Assembly: GCA_026182355.1 (NCBI GenBank)
Contig: JAPFBL010000068.1
Location: 2,683,001-2,747,000 of the forward strand
Source of the DNA: Hermatobates lingyangjiaoensis
Taxonomy: Eukaryota > Arthropoda > Insecta > Hemiptera > Hermatobatidae
Direction of reading: 5' to 3'
DNA length: 64,000 nt
This document shows, piece by piece, positions 34,196 through 46,162 of this stretch (position 1 is its first letter; every line of letters begins with the position of its first letter). The notes below the pieces were generated by a model, which was not told the DNA's origin, ran no database searches, and worked only from the letters and a program-made list of their open reading frames with translations. A program made the translations under genes and the position numbers.

Positions 34196-37100
34196 GACGT
34201 AGTATAAGTACTAAACATAAACACATCTTTATTATTTCAAAACATAAATTCACATTCTTTACTCCAGAGACTCGAAAAGTTTTATTTTTTTTTTAAAACA
34301 ATAACTTTTTGAACATTTTTGATTGCCAACAAAAATCCTATTCAGTGATCCAAAGGTGACTACTAATCAAAGCCCTGTTCAAATTTGTTTAGTATTTGTT
34401 TAGGAGATTTTTTGTTTTGTTTGAGTAATACAAATAGACATGTTGGTAATTTCCCGTTTAAAGTGTAAACATTGGCATAAATGAAAAAAACTTTGAAGAA
34501 GTTTAGACATACATGTGAATTTATAAAAAGTCAATTATAGATTTCTTTAACAACTGCTGCATATTATATATTAAATGGTTTTTTAGTTAGAATATATTTA
34601 TGACACTTACTGACACGAAAAAGAAGCAATAAGATCATGAAATTCTTAATGTAATCTATTGGTTGAATATTCATGATCCATTCGTTATTGTTTCATGCCA
34701 TGATCAGTACTACTACGGTAATGATTTACGGTCTGAATTAGATTTAAAAAGAAGGCACGAATACCTTTAAGGTATTAATATGAATGAATCGTGTGCATGC
34801 CTTTACTTACAAGACGATAGAGTTGAAATATTTTAGTGTTCGTGTAAATCGACTTTTCCGTGTCGGATCTTTGTTTATTATACTGAAACAAGTTTTCAAC
34901 TAAATTTGCAAAGCTGGATTGCATATTTCTTATTTTCGCTTTCTAGATGCCACATTTCTCCCAGAACCCTCGCAATGCCTTATGGCATTATAATTCTCTT
35001 TAAGGAAGGTTAAACTGAGAAGAGGAACCTTTTTTTCCTTGTGAATATTGTATTTTGTCTATCCCCACAATGCTTTTGGGTAGATATCAAAATTTGTTTA
35101 TCCATTCTTATAGTTTTACATCCAAACTTTTAAACAAATAGCACCCCTACTTAATCGGTCAAGTTCTTATTTAGTTCTTCAAATTGCTTTCTCTCTAGAG
35201 GGAATCAGAGAGTAGTGCACTATTAAAATTTAGAAGTAATATGAAAAGTATGAGAACAACTTCTTTTATTCTTTCATTTATAACAAAATATCCTAGTTTG
35301 ATTAATGTTTCGCTTTAGAAACAATTGAAAAAAATTAAAAATTACTTACATGGTTTTTGAATAGTGTTTATACAGTATATACATTAAACCATTTAATAAT
35401 TTAGTTAAATGCATTAATACTGGTATTTCTTGGAATTTACAAAATAGTGTTTGGATATTGTTTACAATTAGACTCATTTAAAAATTTCTAACCCTCTTTC
35501 AAATTTCTTGTGACTCTTCTTTAAGAGTTTATTAAAAATTCTTGGAAAATCTTTAAACTGATTCTTCCAGGTCAGGTTTCCTATAAAGTGAATAAGTTTA
35601 TATTTAACCCAATAAAAATTTTCTTTTAGTAAAAAAGACATAATTTTTCGTCACTCAGTTTATGGGGAGTGGCTTCAATATTAGATTTCATAAATAAGAC
35701 TTTCGTGAAAAATTTTTATTTTACCTGTTGACTAATTGTATGAGGTCGGGCTTTACCAAATAGAAGGGAATGGGTTTTATAGGATTGCTGAACAGACCAT
35801 TTATTCATAAATTTCTTTCAGAAAAAGGTCTTTGATTTAGTAATGAATGTCACAGAGTTTCACGTTTTTCGTGCATTTATAAATCCAATCATAAACTTTA
35901 TATCAAAGATGATGATGTTTTCACTTTTTTTTATCCTTGATGAAAACTCACTGAATTTAGAAAAACTGTAATATCTCGACAGAAAGTTTATATACTGACA
36001 CACTACTGAAACAAAATATAGCTCAATTAAGTAGTTGCTTAGACTATAACATGTGAGAACCATTTTGCTAATTATAAAGAAAACCTATTGAACGCTTTTA
36101 GTTCTTGAATTGTAATTTGGGCTACAATCTTTTAATATGTGGTCTTAAGGTTTAAGCCAAGCGTTGAAAACAAGATAATTACTTCGAATGTACGTGTACT
36201 AGAAATGAAATTTACGAAAATGACTGAACAAACAAAATAGTGGTATTTCTGATTTTATTTGTCCTATAATTTACTTTCAGGATTGAAATAACTTTACCAA
36301 GGCAGACAATGATGTTCGCTGAAATGACTTTTTTATATCTATTCTTATATTCCGATGTTTTCATATTGCCCAGCAATCATTCGGATTTATTTGTACAAAT
36401 TGTCATGGTGAAGTGTCAAGTGATTAATACCTGTAGGGATTTGACAATCTAAATTCACTTACTCGCGTTTCTATTCACTTACACGGCCACTCATTTATCT
36501 TACTCAGTCACTAATTTACCTGTTCAATCTTCTCTCACTCGCTCATTCACTCACACTCACTCAATCTCACTCAGTAGTAATTTTAATAGTATAAATTAAA
36601 AGGGTAAAAATTGATGATAAATTATTAAAATAAATAAGGAGCATCAGAGTTAAAAAAAAACTAAAACTAAAATAGTGCGGTAAATTAATTAATTGATATG
36701 TTGAAATCGTTTAAACTGAAAGTGGAATACTCACTGTGATAATAGCATAAAGAGAGCTAATATATGATATCCCATCCTGTTGTTATGTAGTTTTTTTTGG
36801 ACTACTTCGCAACTTTCTTCTGAGCCACTAATTCTTAAGAAAGTTTCTGAATCAGAGGTGACTTTATGATTTGAAGCTCTAGTCTAGACTATAATTTTAC
36901 TATCATCGAATGCTTGTAAACCTTAACGTTTTTACTTTGAAGTGCTTACTTGTTTGTTAAGACATACGTTATGATTCATGATACAGTTGTGAGCAGACCG
37001 GTCTCCAACCCTAGTTTTTTGAAGGCTGGAGATGAACCTGCCGAGGGCTAATAACCATTTTCTCCGTCCTGGGATATTCATAAAATAACTTGGTTGTAAA

Positions 37101-37403
37101 TGCAAATCCTCCAACCCTTTCTTACTGACAAGGGTTGAAATGGGTCACCTCGCCGTCTTGAATCTCTTTTTTTTCTTTTTCTAATTTAAAATTAATTTTT
37201 TTTTCGCCTGTTTTAATTTTTTCAACTCTGTATGTTAAGAGATTTTTAAGCATTGTAATACTGATTAAGCATTTTTAATTTGCTAATATGATTTTTTAAT
37301 TGGTTATTATTTTTAACTTATTGTTAAATGATATATCTAAAGGTATATATGTATATCTTTACCGCTCAAACCAACTGCCATTGGATCAGTGTTTAAGTTA
37401 TTA
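34196..37403. other. AT-rich stretch without a recognised gene
   Basis: No gene was recognised. 36461-36573 is a degenerate CACT/CACTCA simple repeat. Short frames at 35860-36063 and 36932-37114 (minus) carry no family signature. Confidence 0.55.
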
Positions 37404-37568
37404 CTATACATGTTCTTTTCTTAGACATCCGGAGGTCCGTCGATCTTTCGTGCTCTCTTGGAAATACATGTTTAAATGGAGTGACATGTCTAAATTGAAT
37501 TCCTGAATTAAATCTAGATATGACTGTGAAGCTATCTTACCTACAGTCACCGGACTGGATTGGTGGTT
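37404..37568 (-). other. Open frame entering the minisatellite, unknown
   Basis: A minus-strand frame of 104 codons (37404-37718) begins inside the 112-bp repeats and leaves them as SSPVTVGKIASQSYLDLI... The non-repeat part is about 55 residues and matches nothing I recognise. Confidence 0.25.
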
Positions 37569-38016
37569 GGAATATGTCTCAGGGAATGTCGTAGGGCGCG
37601 GTACAAATGGCGCCCAGTTGGTTACCACTGGTGTATTCACTGACAGGAATTCTGTCAGTGTCAAGTGTAGGCGCCATAGAGGAATATGTCTCAGGGAATG
37701 TCGTAGGGCGCGGTACAACTGGCGCCCAGTTGGTTACCACTGGTGTATTCACTGACAGGCATTCTGTCAGTGCCAAGTGTAGGCGCCATAGAGGAATATG
37801 TCTCAGGGAATGTCGTAGGGCGCGGTACAACTGGCGCCCAGTTGGTTACCACTGGTGTATTCACTGACAGGCATTCTGTCAGTGTCAAGTGTAGGCGCCA
37901 TAGAGGAATATGTCTCAGGGAATGTCGTAGGGCGCGGTACAACTGGCGCCCAGTTGGTTACCACTGGTGTATTCACTGACAGGCATTCTGTCAGTGTCAA
38001 GTGTAGGCGCCATATA
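37569..38016. repeat. Minisatellite: four 112-bp tandem units
   Basis: Unit starts (GGAATATGTCTCAGGG) lie at 37569, 37681, 37793 and 37905, exactly 112 bp apart. A fifth start at 38017 diverges after GGAAT. Units differ at only a few positions. Each carries a hairpin CACTGACAG-(5 nt)-CTGTCAGTG (perfect in unit 1) and a GGCGCC palindrome. The array is far more GC-rich than its surroundings. The period is not a multiple of three and open frames end within one unit, so it is not a protein repeat. Confidence 0.95.
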
Positions 38017-38017
38017 G

Positions 38018-38782
38018 GAATCCTCTTGTCATTTATCTTCTTTACTGTTTACATATGAAAATTCAAATGCTAACTCTAACAGTCTTTTTAAGAGCTTCAA
38101 AGAGGCAAATATTTGCCTCCTACAGCCTAGATAGACCGCTACAAACTATTCCACAGTGAACTCTCAACTCACCCAAACCTACTTGCTTAAAATTTTTCTT
38201 CCTGATAATCTCCACAAACCCCAAAAAATGGCTAAAACGGCAACTTGGCCACTTGACCTTCTGTCGTAATAAAGGTTAAATATAGTTACACACTGCCAGC
38301 AATAGTGTCCAACCGATTTCTGATAAAAATTCAAACAATTAAAGGGCAAATCCTGAACTGTAATTACTTTTAAATACATAAAATTATAGTCGAAGTAACC
38401 AAAAATACAAAAAAAGTATCTAGATTTGCTCCTGGACTCAACATAATCGTTAATGAATTTTTCTAGTTTCTGTCTTTAATAATTTCAGTATGTATATATT
38501 TTTTTTAAATTTTATTTATATTTTTTTATATATCTCGTCTACTTTCGGTGTGTAAGGTGGCAATAATGCAAGGATGTCAGTATTGGTCGAGTTCAAACGT
38601 GCTTGCAACAGTATAGTTGAAGTAGGGACACTTCTCAGTACCTACGTATTGCTTTCAATCCTGACGTTTCACTTCTTATGATAACAACGGTTGTTGAACT
38701 ATATTGATTTTTCTGTACATTTTCTCTCCATGAATAAATTAACTTTTTAACCTGTTTTGCTAGTCACTAATGTATATATTGA
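38018..38782. other. Stretch without a recognised gene
   Basis: Nothing was recognised; a minus-strand 66-codon frame (38179-38379) has no family signature. Confidence 0.5.
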
Positions 38783-38842
38783 GGGCCAGGTTAGCCCAGT
38801 GGCAAAGTCTCACGACTGGTAGATCCAGGGTTCAGTACCCAC
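38783..38842 (+). repeat. tRNA-derived SINE head, copy 1
   Basis: GGGCCAGGTTAGCCCAGTGG contains a box A-like segment, and GGGTTCAGTACCC (38828-38840) is a box B/T-arm-like segment, with tRNA-like spacing. The first 20 bases resemble the head of the SINE at 41611-41684. A mariner begins 11 bp downstream (38854), so the SINE body, if ever present, is cut off. Too degenerate for a functional tRNA. Confidence 0.6.
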
Positions 38843-38853
38843 ATTCAATTATA

Positions 38854-39781
38854 CGAGGTGTATAAATAAAGTAGTGAGACTGATTTTTTTTAAATTTTCT
38901 ATTCAAATATAATTACAATGTGATATTATCACCTTCAAAATAGTTCCCTTCGGAAGCCACACAGCGCTGGAGACGGTCCTTCCAATCATTGTAGCATTGC
39001 TGGAATTCGGATTCTGGAATGGCCTTCAGCTGGTCGGTTACAGCAGTTTGTATGTTTTGTAGTGTCCCGAAATGAGTTCCCTTGAGGTGATTTTTCAATC
39101 TCGGGAAGAGGAAAAAGTCACAAGGACTCAAGTCTGGTGAATAAGGAGGCTGAGGAGCAACAGGAATGTTTTTACTGGCCAAAAACTCCTTCCCTTTCTG
39201 AGATCTTTTTGGTCTTGGGAAAGGTTTTTCGGAACCATTTTCGCACAAATTTTTCTCATCTCCAATTCATTGGTCAAAATGTGATGAACGGAGGTGTGAT
39301 TCAAATTCAACTGTTCCCCGATCATTCTGACTGTCAAGCGTCGATCTGAACGCACAAGGTTCCGTACTCTGTTGACATTTTCATCGGTGTTTGCACTTGA
39401 AGGCCTTCCGCTTCGTGGTTCATCTTCAATCGACTCTCTTCCTTCTGAAAATTCCTTAAACCACCGAAAAACCTGTGCCCTTGATAAAACACGTTCTCCA
39501 TAGGCCTCCTGAAGTTTTTCAAAAGTCCAAGTTGTCCAAGTCTGAAGCAAAATTTGATTGCACACCGCTGCTCAACTTTGAGGTCACTCATTTTTAAAAC
39601 GCTCAAGAAAAAACCATTTCACGAAAACCAACGCTACGGACAAACAAATGACTGTGGCGAGTTCAGATTCATACTGGAGGCGCATCACACGTGCACCTGA
39701 CGCTACTCAAGGCCACGCGTCTCCAGCGTTGCCAGATCGAAAGCGACGTTGCCAGTCTCACTACTTTATTTACACACCTCG
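38854..39781 (-). mobile_element. mariner, internally deleted copy 2
   Basis: A 928-bp element flanked by TA (38852-38853 and 39782-39783). Its terminal repeats match copy 1 (16938-17703) with one difference in the left repeat (GTGTATAAA for GTGTGTAAA), and its subterminal sequence is nearly identical to copy 1. The deleted interval differs from copy 1, so the two are independent deletion derivatives of one parent. Confidence 0.9.
38911..39606 (-). pseudogene. mariner transposase, catalytic core deleted
   Basis: Minus-strand remnant. The N-terminus reads MSDLKVEQRCAIKFCFRLGQ and is then frameshifted by a 7-bp deletion relative to copy 1. It continues in another frame through LSRAQVFRWFKEF, EDEPRSGRPS, VRNLVRSDRRLTVRMIGEQL and ELEMRKICAKMVPKNL, so both helix-turn-helix units and the linker (including the KICAKMVP block common in mariners) are kept. 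A deletion then joins KDLRKG-like sequence to EFLASKNI, removing the first two catalytic Asp. The third Asp (SPDLSPCDFFLFP) and the C-terminus ending GDNITL remain. It cannot be active. Confidence 0.88.
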
Positions 39782-39848
39782 TATGTTTATGCCTTGTGAA
39801 ATCGTAAAGTAACTATTATTTGCTTAATAATTATCCTAACTTCTTAAG

Positions 39849-40277
39849 TTAATTAACAGGTAAGTTTCTACTTAAAATTAGATGAAGTATGGATTTAATA
39901 TGCCACATTATTTCTTTTTTGACAGAATAAATTCTATCGGTTATAATTAAATTGTATTGATAGCTTGCGTACGAAATATGCAAGTAATGCAGCATCAACT
40001 GTAGATTGAAAAATTTGTCTTTTGCAACTACTATTCTTCTACTATCCAGCAGGCGAAAAATATTCAGGAGACTTCTCCTACAAAGCTTCTTTGTAGAAAG
40101 GCATTTCTTAAGTGTTTGTTTCTTGTGCTCCATTCTTTTCGTTTTTAAATGTTCAATTGTCAAGATGGCTCCTTTCAATTTGGAAATTTTTCTAATTTCT
40201 TGACAATGACAGCTATCATTTTCAATCCTAAAATATATTTTCACTATATTGTGTTTTTCCTTCTCCATTGTTAACAT
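39849..40277 (-). CDS. 142-codon open frame, unknown
   Basis: An uninterrupted minus-strand frame starting MLTMEKEKHNIVKIYF, Lys/Leu/Ile-rich, ending near a Leu/His-rich tail. No domain, signal peptide or transposon motif was recognised. A frame this long is somewhat unusual for DNA of this base composition, but one or so is not excluded by chance in 64 kb. It sits between a mariner and a hairpin, with no promoter or splice evidence. Probably not a gene. Confidence 0.15.
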   Translation of the reverse strand: MLTMEKEKHNIVKIYFRIENDSCHCQEIRKISKLKGAILTIEHLKTKRMEHKKQTLKKCLSTKKLCRRSLLNIFRLLDSRRIVVAKDKFFNLQLMLHYLHISYASYQYNLIITDRIYSVKKEIMWHIKSILHLILSRNLPVN

Positions 40278-40373
40278 CTGTTACACTAGTCAGTTATATC
40301 TTGATCTTCTCTTCTAATTTTTTGGGGCTATTTGGATATATATAGTTAATGGGTTATTTCCACTGAGGTTAGT

Positions 40374-40459
40374 AATATTAGAATTAGTAATAATACGATC
40401 CGTCATACTCCGAGACTTTACGAGGTATGACGGATTGTATTATTACTAATTCTAATATT
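40374..40459. repeat. Long hairpin: 37-bp inverted repeat with 11-nt loop
   Basis: Left arm 40374-40410 (AATATTAGAATTAGTAATAA...) and right arm 40422-40459 are reverse complements except for one substitution and one indel. The loop is CGAGACTTTAC-like. The words TTTGGATATATATAGTT and TTTGGATATAGTT flank it on the two sides in direct orientation. It could be a foldback or MITE, or a small hairpin RNA gene. Confidence 0.85.
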
Positions 40460-41479
40460 TGGATATAGTTTCGTAGTTTTTTTTTCAGTCTTATTTTATT
40501 ATGGCGCAAACAGTATTTTAGAAATAATTAGTTTCTTTATTACTGTCATGACGTTATGAAACAAGTATTCGTATTCTGTTCGATTTAGTAGGTTTCCTAA
40601 AGCTTTGAAGAAAGCTTTTTGATGTCTTTACTGTTACTAGAAGTTCTCGCAGAGTACATACAGGAATAAAATAAGTTAATATAAGAGCTACATTAACAGT
40701 ATAATTCCGGGGCTAGCACAATAGATAGGGCGTTACAAGTCATTGTGTTATATGTTTGGTGATTGTGTCTGGTGTCAGCATCAGCTGTTTATCTCAATTT
40801 ATCTGATAAGGAGCTTTTAAAGAGATTTGTGAGAAGCAAGAAACAGTGAAATAACTAATGCACGCTTTCCCGGCTTTGCATATGAACATAAATCCTTTTG
40901 GCAGATTTTGAATTTTTTAACTTGGATGCTGAGCAGAATATCTAAAATGAAGGATGCTGTATATTGATAAAGTAGACCCTTCTTGAGGTATCTGCTGACC
41001 GATAAGCTATAAATAACGGCATATCGTGATACATAGTTTATTTACTCTTTATATTCAATTACGGCATCTGGCTTTGCTTATTCCACTCCCTTAGTTTGTA
41101 ATACAATATTCTCCTCTCTTTCTGATTCAGTGATTTTGAAAATAACTCGGTATAATTCCATTTAATATTTGGCATAATACTTATATATGAAAGTGAGGTA
41201 AAGATTAACTTGCTCCAGATAAATACACATGTACTTTGAAATTTTTGGTACAACCTCCATCGAACAACCATTAACAGCTGTACGTAATTATACACCCTAT
41301 AACTTAATTCTGAAACTATAAATGTGTATATTACATGTTTTTATCTCTCTTATTTTTATTGTTTAAACCGATCCCCTAGCGGGTGTTAAAGTCAGCCGTT
41401 TACCGGCTTTTTGTTTGATTGGATATTCTACATTGGGAGTCTTAAATTTTTGCACAACTCAAGTGCAAAAGTAGGGCAA
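40460..41479. other. Stretch without a recognised gene
   Basis: Nothing was recognised except a small stem (CAGCCG-TTTA-CGGCT then T-rich, about 41393-41415). A minus-strand 78-codon frame (41059-41295) lacks a signature. Confidence 0.5.
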
Positions 41480-41684
41480 AAGTAAGTGCAGTCCCTTTCG
41501 AGTAGGGATTTTTAATGAGTACCTGACATCGTACAGGCTCGGGACCGATGGCTTGACATCCTCTCCGAGGGACAACGTTCTCAGATTTATTCACCTCGTG
41601 TATAAATCGAGGGCCAGGTGGGGATCGAACCCCTGACTACCGGCCCAGAGGAGAGTACGTTAACCACTGAGCTGACCTGGTCCC
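41480..41684 (-). repeat. tRNA-derived SINE, copy 2
   Basis: Read on the minus strand, a tRNA-like head of 74 nt (41684 to 41611) begins GGGACCAGGTCAGCTCAGTGG (box A), has a perfect T-arm GGGGTTCGATCCCC (box B), and closes with CCTGGCCC pairing to the 5' end at 7 of 8 positions. A body follows to about 41480 (GAATAAATCTGAG, GAGGATGTCAAGCC, CTGTACGATGTCAGG). The head suggests internal RNA polymerase III promotion. The same body recurs, more diverged, at 28935-29075. The long non-tRNA body and the second copy favour a SINE over a tRNA gene. Confidence 0.8.
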
Positions 41685-41759
41685 TTTTTTTTATCTCTTA
41701 GTTTATATCTGAAATTTTACTTGTCCGTTTTGGTCAGATGTTTCATTATTGAAAGTTGT

Positions 41760-41800
41760 ATATATAAGGATTTCACATAAACAAAGCAAGTGAAATGTCT
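41760..41800 (-). repeat. Family D repeat end fragment next to TA tract
   Basis: GTATATATAAGGATTTCACATAAAC is the terminal word of family D (compare 59150-59175), again beside a short TA tract. Similarity ends after about 40 bp. Confidence 0.5.
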
Positions 41801-43956
41801 TAATTAATCTTGAGACAGATGTTTAATTGAAAGGGCAAGTTATTGTTATTGGATAAATATTTCTTTACCTTGTACAATAGAATGCAAGAGGTGAGGTGAA
41901 AACAAAATGTTACTTCATAATTAAAAAAAAATGCTAAATTATTTGTCATGAATTTAATAGGTACGTTTGATTGTGAGCGACTCTATACCCTTAAGGGCAC
42001 TTTCAGCAATGGTTTTGCCAAAATTAACATTAATTTATTTATTAATAATTTAATTAATTTATTTATACAGGATATTTTACTTTTTTCTACATTTTCCGTA
42101 GAAAATTCTTTTCTTGTATATTCCTTCTATTTGGCTATATCAGTTAAACCCAGAAATTACATTTTTGGAGCCAATATAATTTTTGTCACCTCAGATTAGG
42201 TTAATTTGCTTTTCAGGATGTGAACAATTATTGAATGTATTACTTTTGTAATCAACTCGTAATGTGGGGATGTCTACATTTTTTCAAATTTTCGTTTCAT
42301 CTTATAACTTGAGCATTGTTTAACCACATATTTCAAGATGATTCGAATGATCCTTAAAAGTTTCCTTCCCGAAGGTTTGATAAGTGTTGACTATTTATAA
42401 TAATTATAAGTTATAATACTTCAATGACCGGCTTTACTCGTCTAAATAACCTGTATGATGGTGTTAAAATAGGACTTGGTGTTTCAAGAAAACATTGAAA
42501 TCCTGTTGGGTACTCCTAGTTAAACCGATATTAAAAATAACTGTCAAACCTTTTTCTAGAGTTGTGTTCTATAAACAGGAACAATCGTTTTGTGTCTCTT
42601 CTAATAGCGCTAGATTGTGAACAAAGAGACAAGGAGGGTACTCCACACTACACATTCGCGGCACACTTCAAGATTGAAACTAGAATGCAACAGCATTGCA
42701 CATTAAGACTTAATAGTCTTAAGTAAACATTCCTTAAACCAGTAGTACCCATCCCTCTGATAAACAGTGATTATGTACCATTTTGAAATAGTAAATCAAA
42801 TCAATCCCATTTTTTGAAAAACAACTTATTGAATTAGTAGAAACATTATTAGTAATTAGTTTGTTTTTACATTTATGATGAAATCGATAGGTATTCATAT
42901 TTACGGAAGGCAGATAACGGTAAGCTCTCAGTTCCTCGTTGCTTGTTCACCTATCCTGGTTTGAGCTGCACTCAGTCTATAAATTTGTCCAAGCTTCTCG
43001 ACATGAGATGCATTGAAACTTAACAGTGTTTATTGCAAGATAGAAAGAATTACCGTCTTAAGTTTTTTATTTTATCAATCCACAGTTCAAATGTTACTTT
43101 GTTTCACAGTTTTTAGCATATGGTGACAATTTTTTCTACTTATATATTTTCACTTATTATTATTCTATTTAAAATCTATCCGTGACCCATTAGAAGTGGT
43201 TTTCCGCCTCTATACCCCTAGACAAGACGGGAGAATCTCGACTGTAAACAGAGTAAGTGCAGTTCTGGTCACAAATAAATTCCTTTTTTCTGCTCCGACT
43301 TGTCCTCATTTTACGGTAGATCTGTATTTTACATGTTTTATGTCGTCCTAATACTGAACGGGATCAGTTAATTAAGAGTGCTCTCCTCATGTAGATGCTT
43401 AACTCTACCTCATTAAAGCCACTCTAATCTTCTTCCAGCTCTCTTTCGTTTCCATTATGTATCCTATTAGTTCTTTTTTAATTAAATTCATGGTTCAGCG
43501 TCGCCCACGTATGGTTTTAATATGTACATTTTATACCTTGCATCTGTTTCAAATGTAGTTTTATTTCTCTCAAACAGTCTTTTTAATTGTGAAGGCTTAA
43601 ATTACTATTTAGTAGTGTCAACAATACGATTTTGGTAATTTAGGTATAGGAATTGTAAAAAATGTGCCGTTTTGTTTAAAAAATTATTAATTAAGTTATA
43701 AGTTTTTAATTGTTTAAGTGTATGCTTACTTATTTATTATAATATATATTGAGTGTTAAAAGAAGTCCAACTGGATATCAAAAGAAAAAAGGATTAAGAA
43801 ACTGAAACTGCAGGAAGACTATTTACTGCGAGCCACTATCTACCCTATCTACGGCGACCAGTCACCATATTCGAAAGATCTTTCTGGCTTTCTCACTGTC
43901 GTTTAGAATTTTATTTTTATTTCAGTGTTTATTTTGAAATTATGTCATTCTACGAT
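41801..43956. other. AT-rich stretch without a recognised gene
   Basis: Nothing was recognised. An 83-codon frame (41948-42199) is AT-rich and without a family signature. Confidence 0.5.
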
Positions 43957-44240
43957 TGGGGGGAACCTGTCCGAAATTCTCGATTGTCCGAAGCTTCCGA
44001 TTCTGCTGTATTCAGAAGGTCCCATGGTTAAAAAAAAATTGTTGAATATTTCGCAAACACACAAAACAGAGCTAAAAAGGTAGAGAAACATGACCCAAAC
44101 AGCTACACGTGTCCAGCAGAACTGTAAACAAAGCGACCACAGGTCAACTGCGGAAACAAACATCTGACCCCGTTTGGACTATCCATAAGAGTCTGAACCT
44201 CCAGATTTTGTCCGTTGCATCCGAAATTCGTTAAAGATAG
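43957..44240 (-). mobile_element. Possible pogo/Tigger-like remnant
   Basis: Both ends carry text like pogo/Tigger terminal repeats: GGGAACCTGTCCGAAATTC and GATTGTCCGAAGC at the left, and TCTGAACCTCCAGATTTTGTCCG with CATCCGAAATTCG at the right. The two ends are in direct rather than inverted orientation, which a clean element would not show. On the minus strand an ATGGGACC lies where a transposase start might be, but nothing further is recognisable. Low confidence. Confidence 0.25.
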
Positions 44241-44391
44241 ATCCTAGCTGTCAGATTGCATTTGGAAAGTTTCTTTAATTTAAGACCAGAGTTGGATTTT
44301 CTAATTTATACTTGAATAGTCAGGAAGTTAAAAAAACACTTAGTATAACTCTGGTTATACAGTGTTTCATGCACTTGAAACATTGAGGATT

Positions 44392-44497
44392 GATCCTTGA
44401 TGAGGCAAAAACAACCTTTGAATTTTTTTACTAACTGCTTGCAGTATCGTTAGTGTCCTTGTCAATCTAAAATACCAGCTTTAAATTTTTCTTGCTC
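44392..44497. repeat. Dispersed repeat shared with 46163-46265
   Basis: TCCTTGATGAGGCAAAAACA followed by TTGAATTTTTTTAC, CAGTATC, GTGTCCTTG and AATCTAAAATACCA, all repeated in order at 46163-46265. Confidence 0.75.
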
Positions 44498-46162
44498 TTG
44501 CTTTATATTATGTGTACTGTGTAGGGACTCTTAATTAATTTAAAGACTACCTTTAGACACATTTTCTTTGCCCTTTATTGGATCCGCAGTGAGGGAAGGT
44601 GCTTGACCAAGTAAGTTTTGTGGAGATGGTAATGTTTAACGAGAATCTTGCCTTTATGGCTCGCTATCAACGATTTTACATCATCCACGAGAGTTGGCTT
44701 GCAAGAGATTTACATTTAGAATTGAAATATTCTTTTACAGTTTTATTAATGTTCTTTAATAATCGTGATTACCAGTTGATAATTAATGTCATTAATACGT
44801 TTGTTATTAATAGTACATACACTCTTATGGCTACTAAAAAGGTTTCAACTTAGACACTATCTCGCTAATTTGTTTGCCTATCTTTTCTAATTTTAAAGCT
44901 CCTGCTTTTTACGAAAGGCTGTTATTTTAGGAAACAAATCCGTTTGGACAGGGATGGCTTTGTTTGGATTCAGAAGTGAAATGAATACTTGCAGGACACA
45001 ACCTATTGCTGGACCACAGCCCAAAGCTCTGCCTTTTGTTTAAAACAAACGTTTGTTTTTATCGTGCCATTTCACTTCTGCAATTACCATCATCTCCTCA
45101 GGCTACGAGCCTTCACAAATTACGGTTAAGCAATTCAATTTGCTCCTGATTTGTTTAATTATTTTCCTTAAATACTGCCTCTCTTTTGAATATTTAATTG
45201 ATCAAATGTAAGAAGGCACTAGTAAGAAACTGCAGTTATTATTTTATTATGTTAGGCTCATAGAATTGTTTTTATGACCGTAAATGAATGAATGCTAGTC
45301 ATTTGATTTAAAATTTTAAATCTCAATATTCTTAAAGGTGAAGCGAATGAATTACATTTATCTGTTGATAATCATTGTTGAGATCGTTTCTCAGATGAGA
45401 TTCTTTGTTCTTTTTGAAAACATTTTTTCAATATTATTTTTTTGTTCTTTTATATTGAAATCAATAACTAACCCATAGAAATGTTTCAGTTTGATTTGAT
45501 TATTTTTAAATTTAGAAATTCGGTTCGGCATTCTTTGTTCTTGAATGAGTTTATAGTTCAGTCATAAGTGTTCAGCCATTTATAAATAAACTTTAAGTAT
45601 TAGAATAAAATAATAATAAGATAATAATAGGGTTTACGCAGTGGTTGCAATGATCCAATGTCTGTGTATTATATTCTAAGCGAATGTGAAGACTGCAGGT
45701 CTGAATCTTTACCATGATCCTACATTATGATGAGATAAATAGGAATGCTTGTGCACGCCGTCCTTGCAGCTGTAAAGGAGTGGGTCCCGAGATGCACCAT
45801 GTCAGGCACTCGTAAACTGTTTCTTCTCTAATATACTTGATTGTAGGGAAAGGGCTAGCGATATGGAATCAACACAGTAACGTGGCTCGTCATAACTAAA
45901 ATGGGTGCCTGATAATTAATAAACTACTCTTTCCTGCCCTAAAACACCCCCAATATGAAGTATATACTTTAGTAAATGTGGGTGCTGAAAACAACAATCT
46001 ATTCATCAGCAGAATGTTTGTATTTCGTTCTTTCATAAAACACTAGACAAAAGGAACAACTTTGTGGGAGTACGTTGTGAAATTCTCCATTTATGAGAAG
46101 CACTTAATAAAATTAAGAAGACACTTAACTTTAAATCAGTTATGTAGCCGTAGCGAGGATAG

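Noticed and set aside
36461..36573. CRISPR-like periodic CACT words
   Set aside because: A degenerate simple repeat without fixed spacers; no CRISPR array is expected or seen in this eukaryotic window.
37567..38058. Overlapping open frames on both strands in the 112-bp repeats
   Set aside because: They repeat because the DNA repeats. The period is not a multiple of three, so no frame continues through the array.
41393..41415. Stem followed by T-rich run resembling a bacterial terminator
   Set aside because: There is no bacterial gene context, and such stems are common by chance in this sequence.
41611..41684. Functional tRNA gene
   Set aside because: The head is tRNA-like, but it continues into a long shared body, has a mismatch in the acceptor stem and no clear anticodon arm. 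A SINE explains it better.
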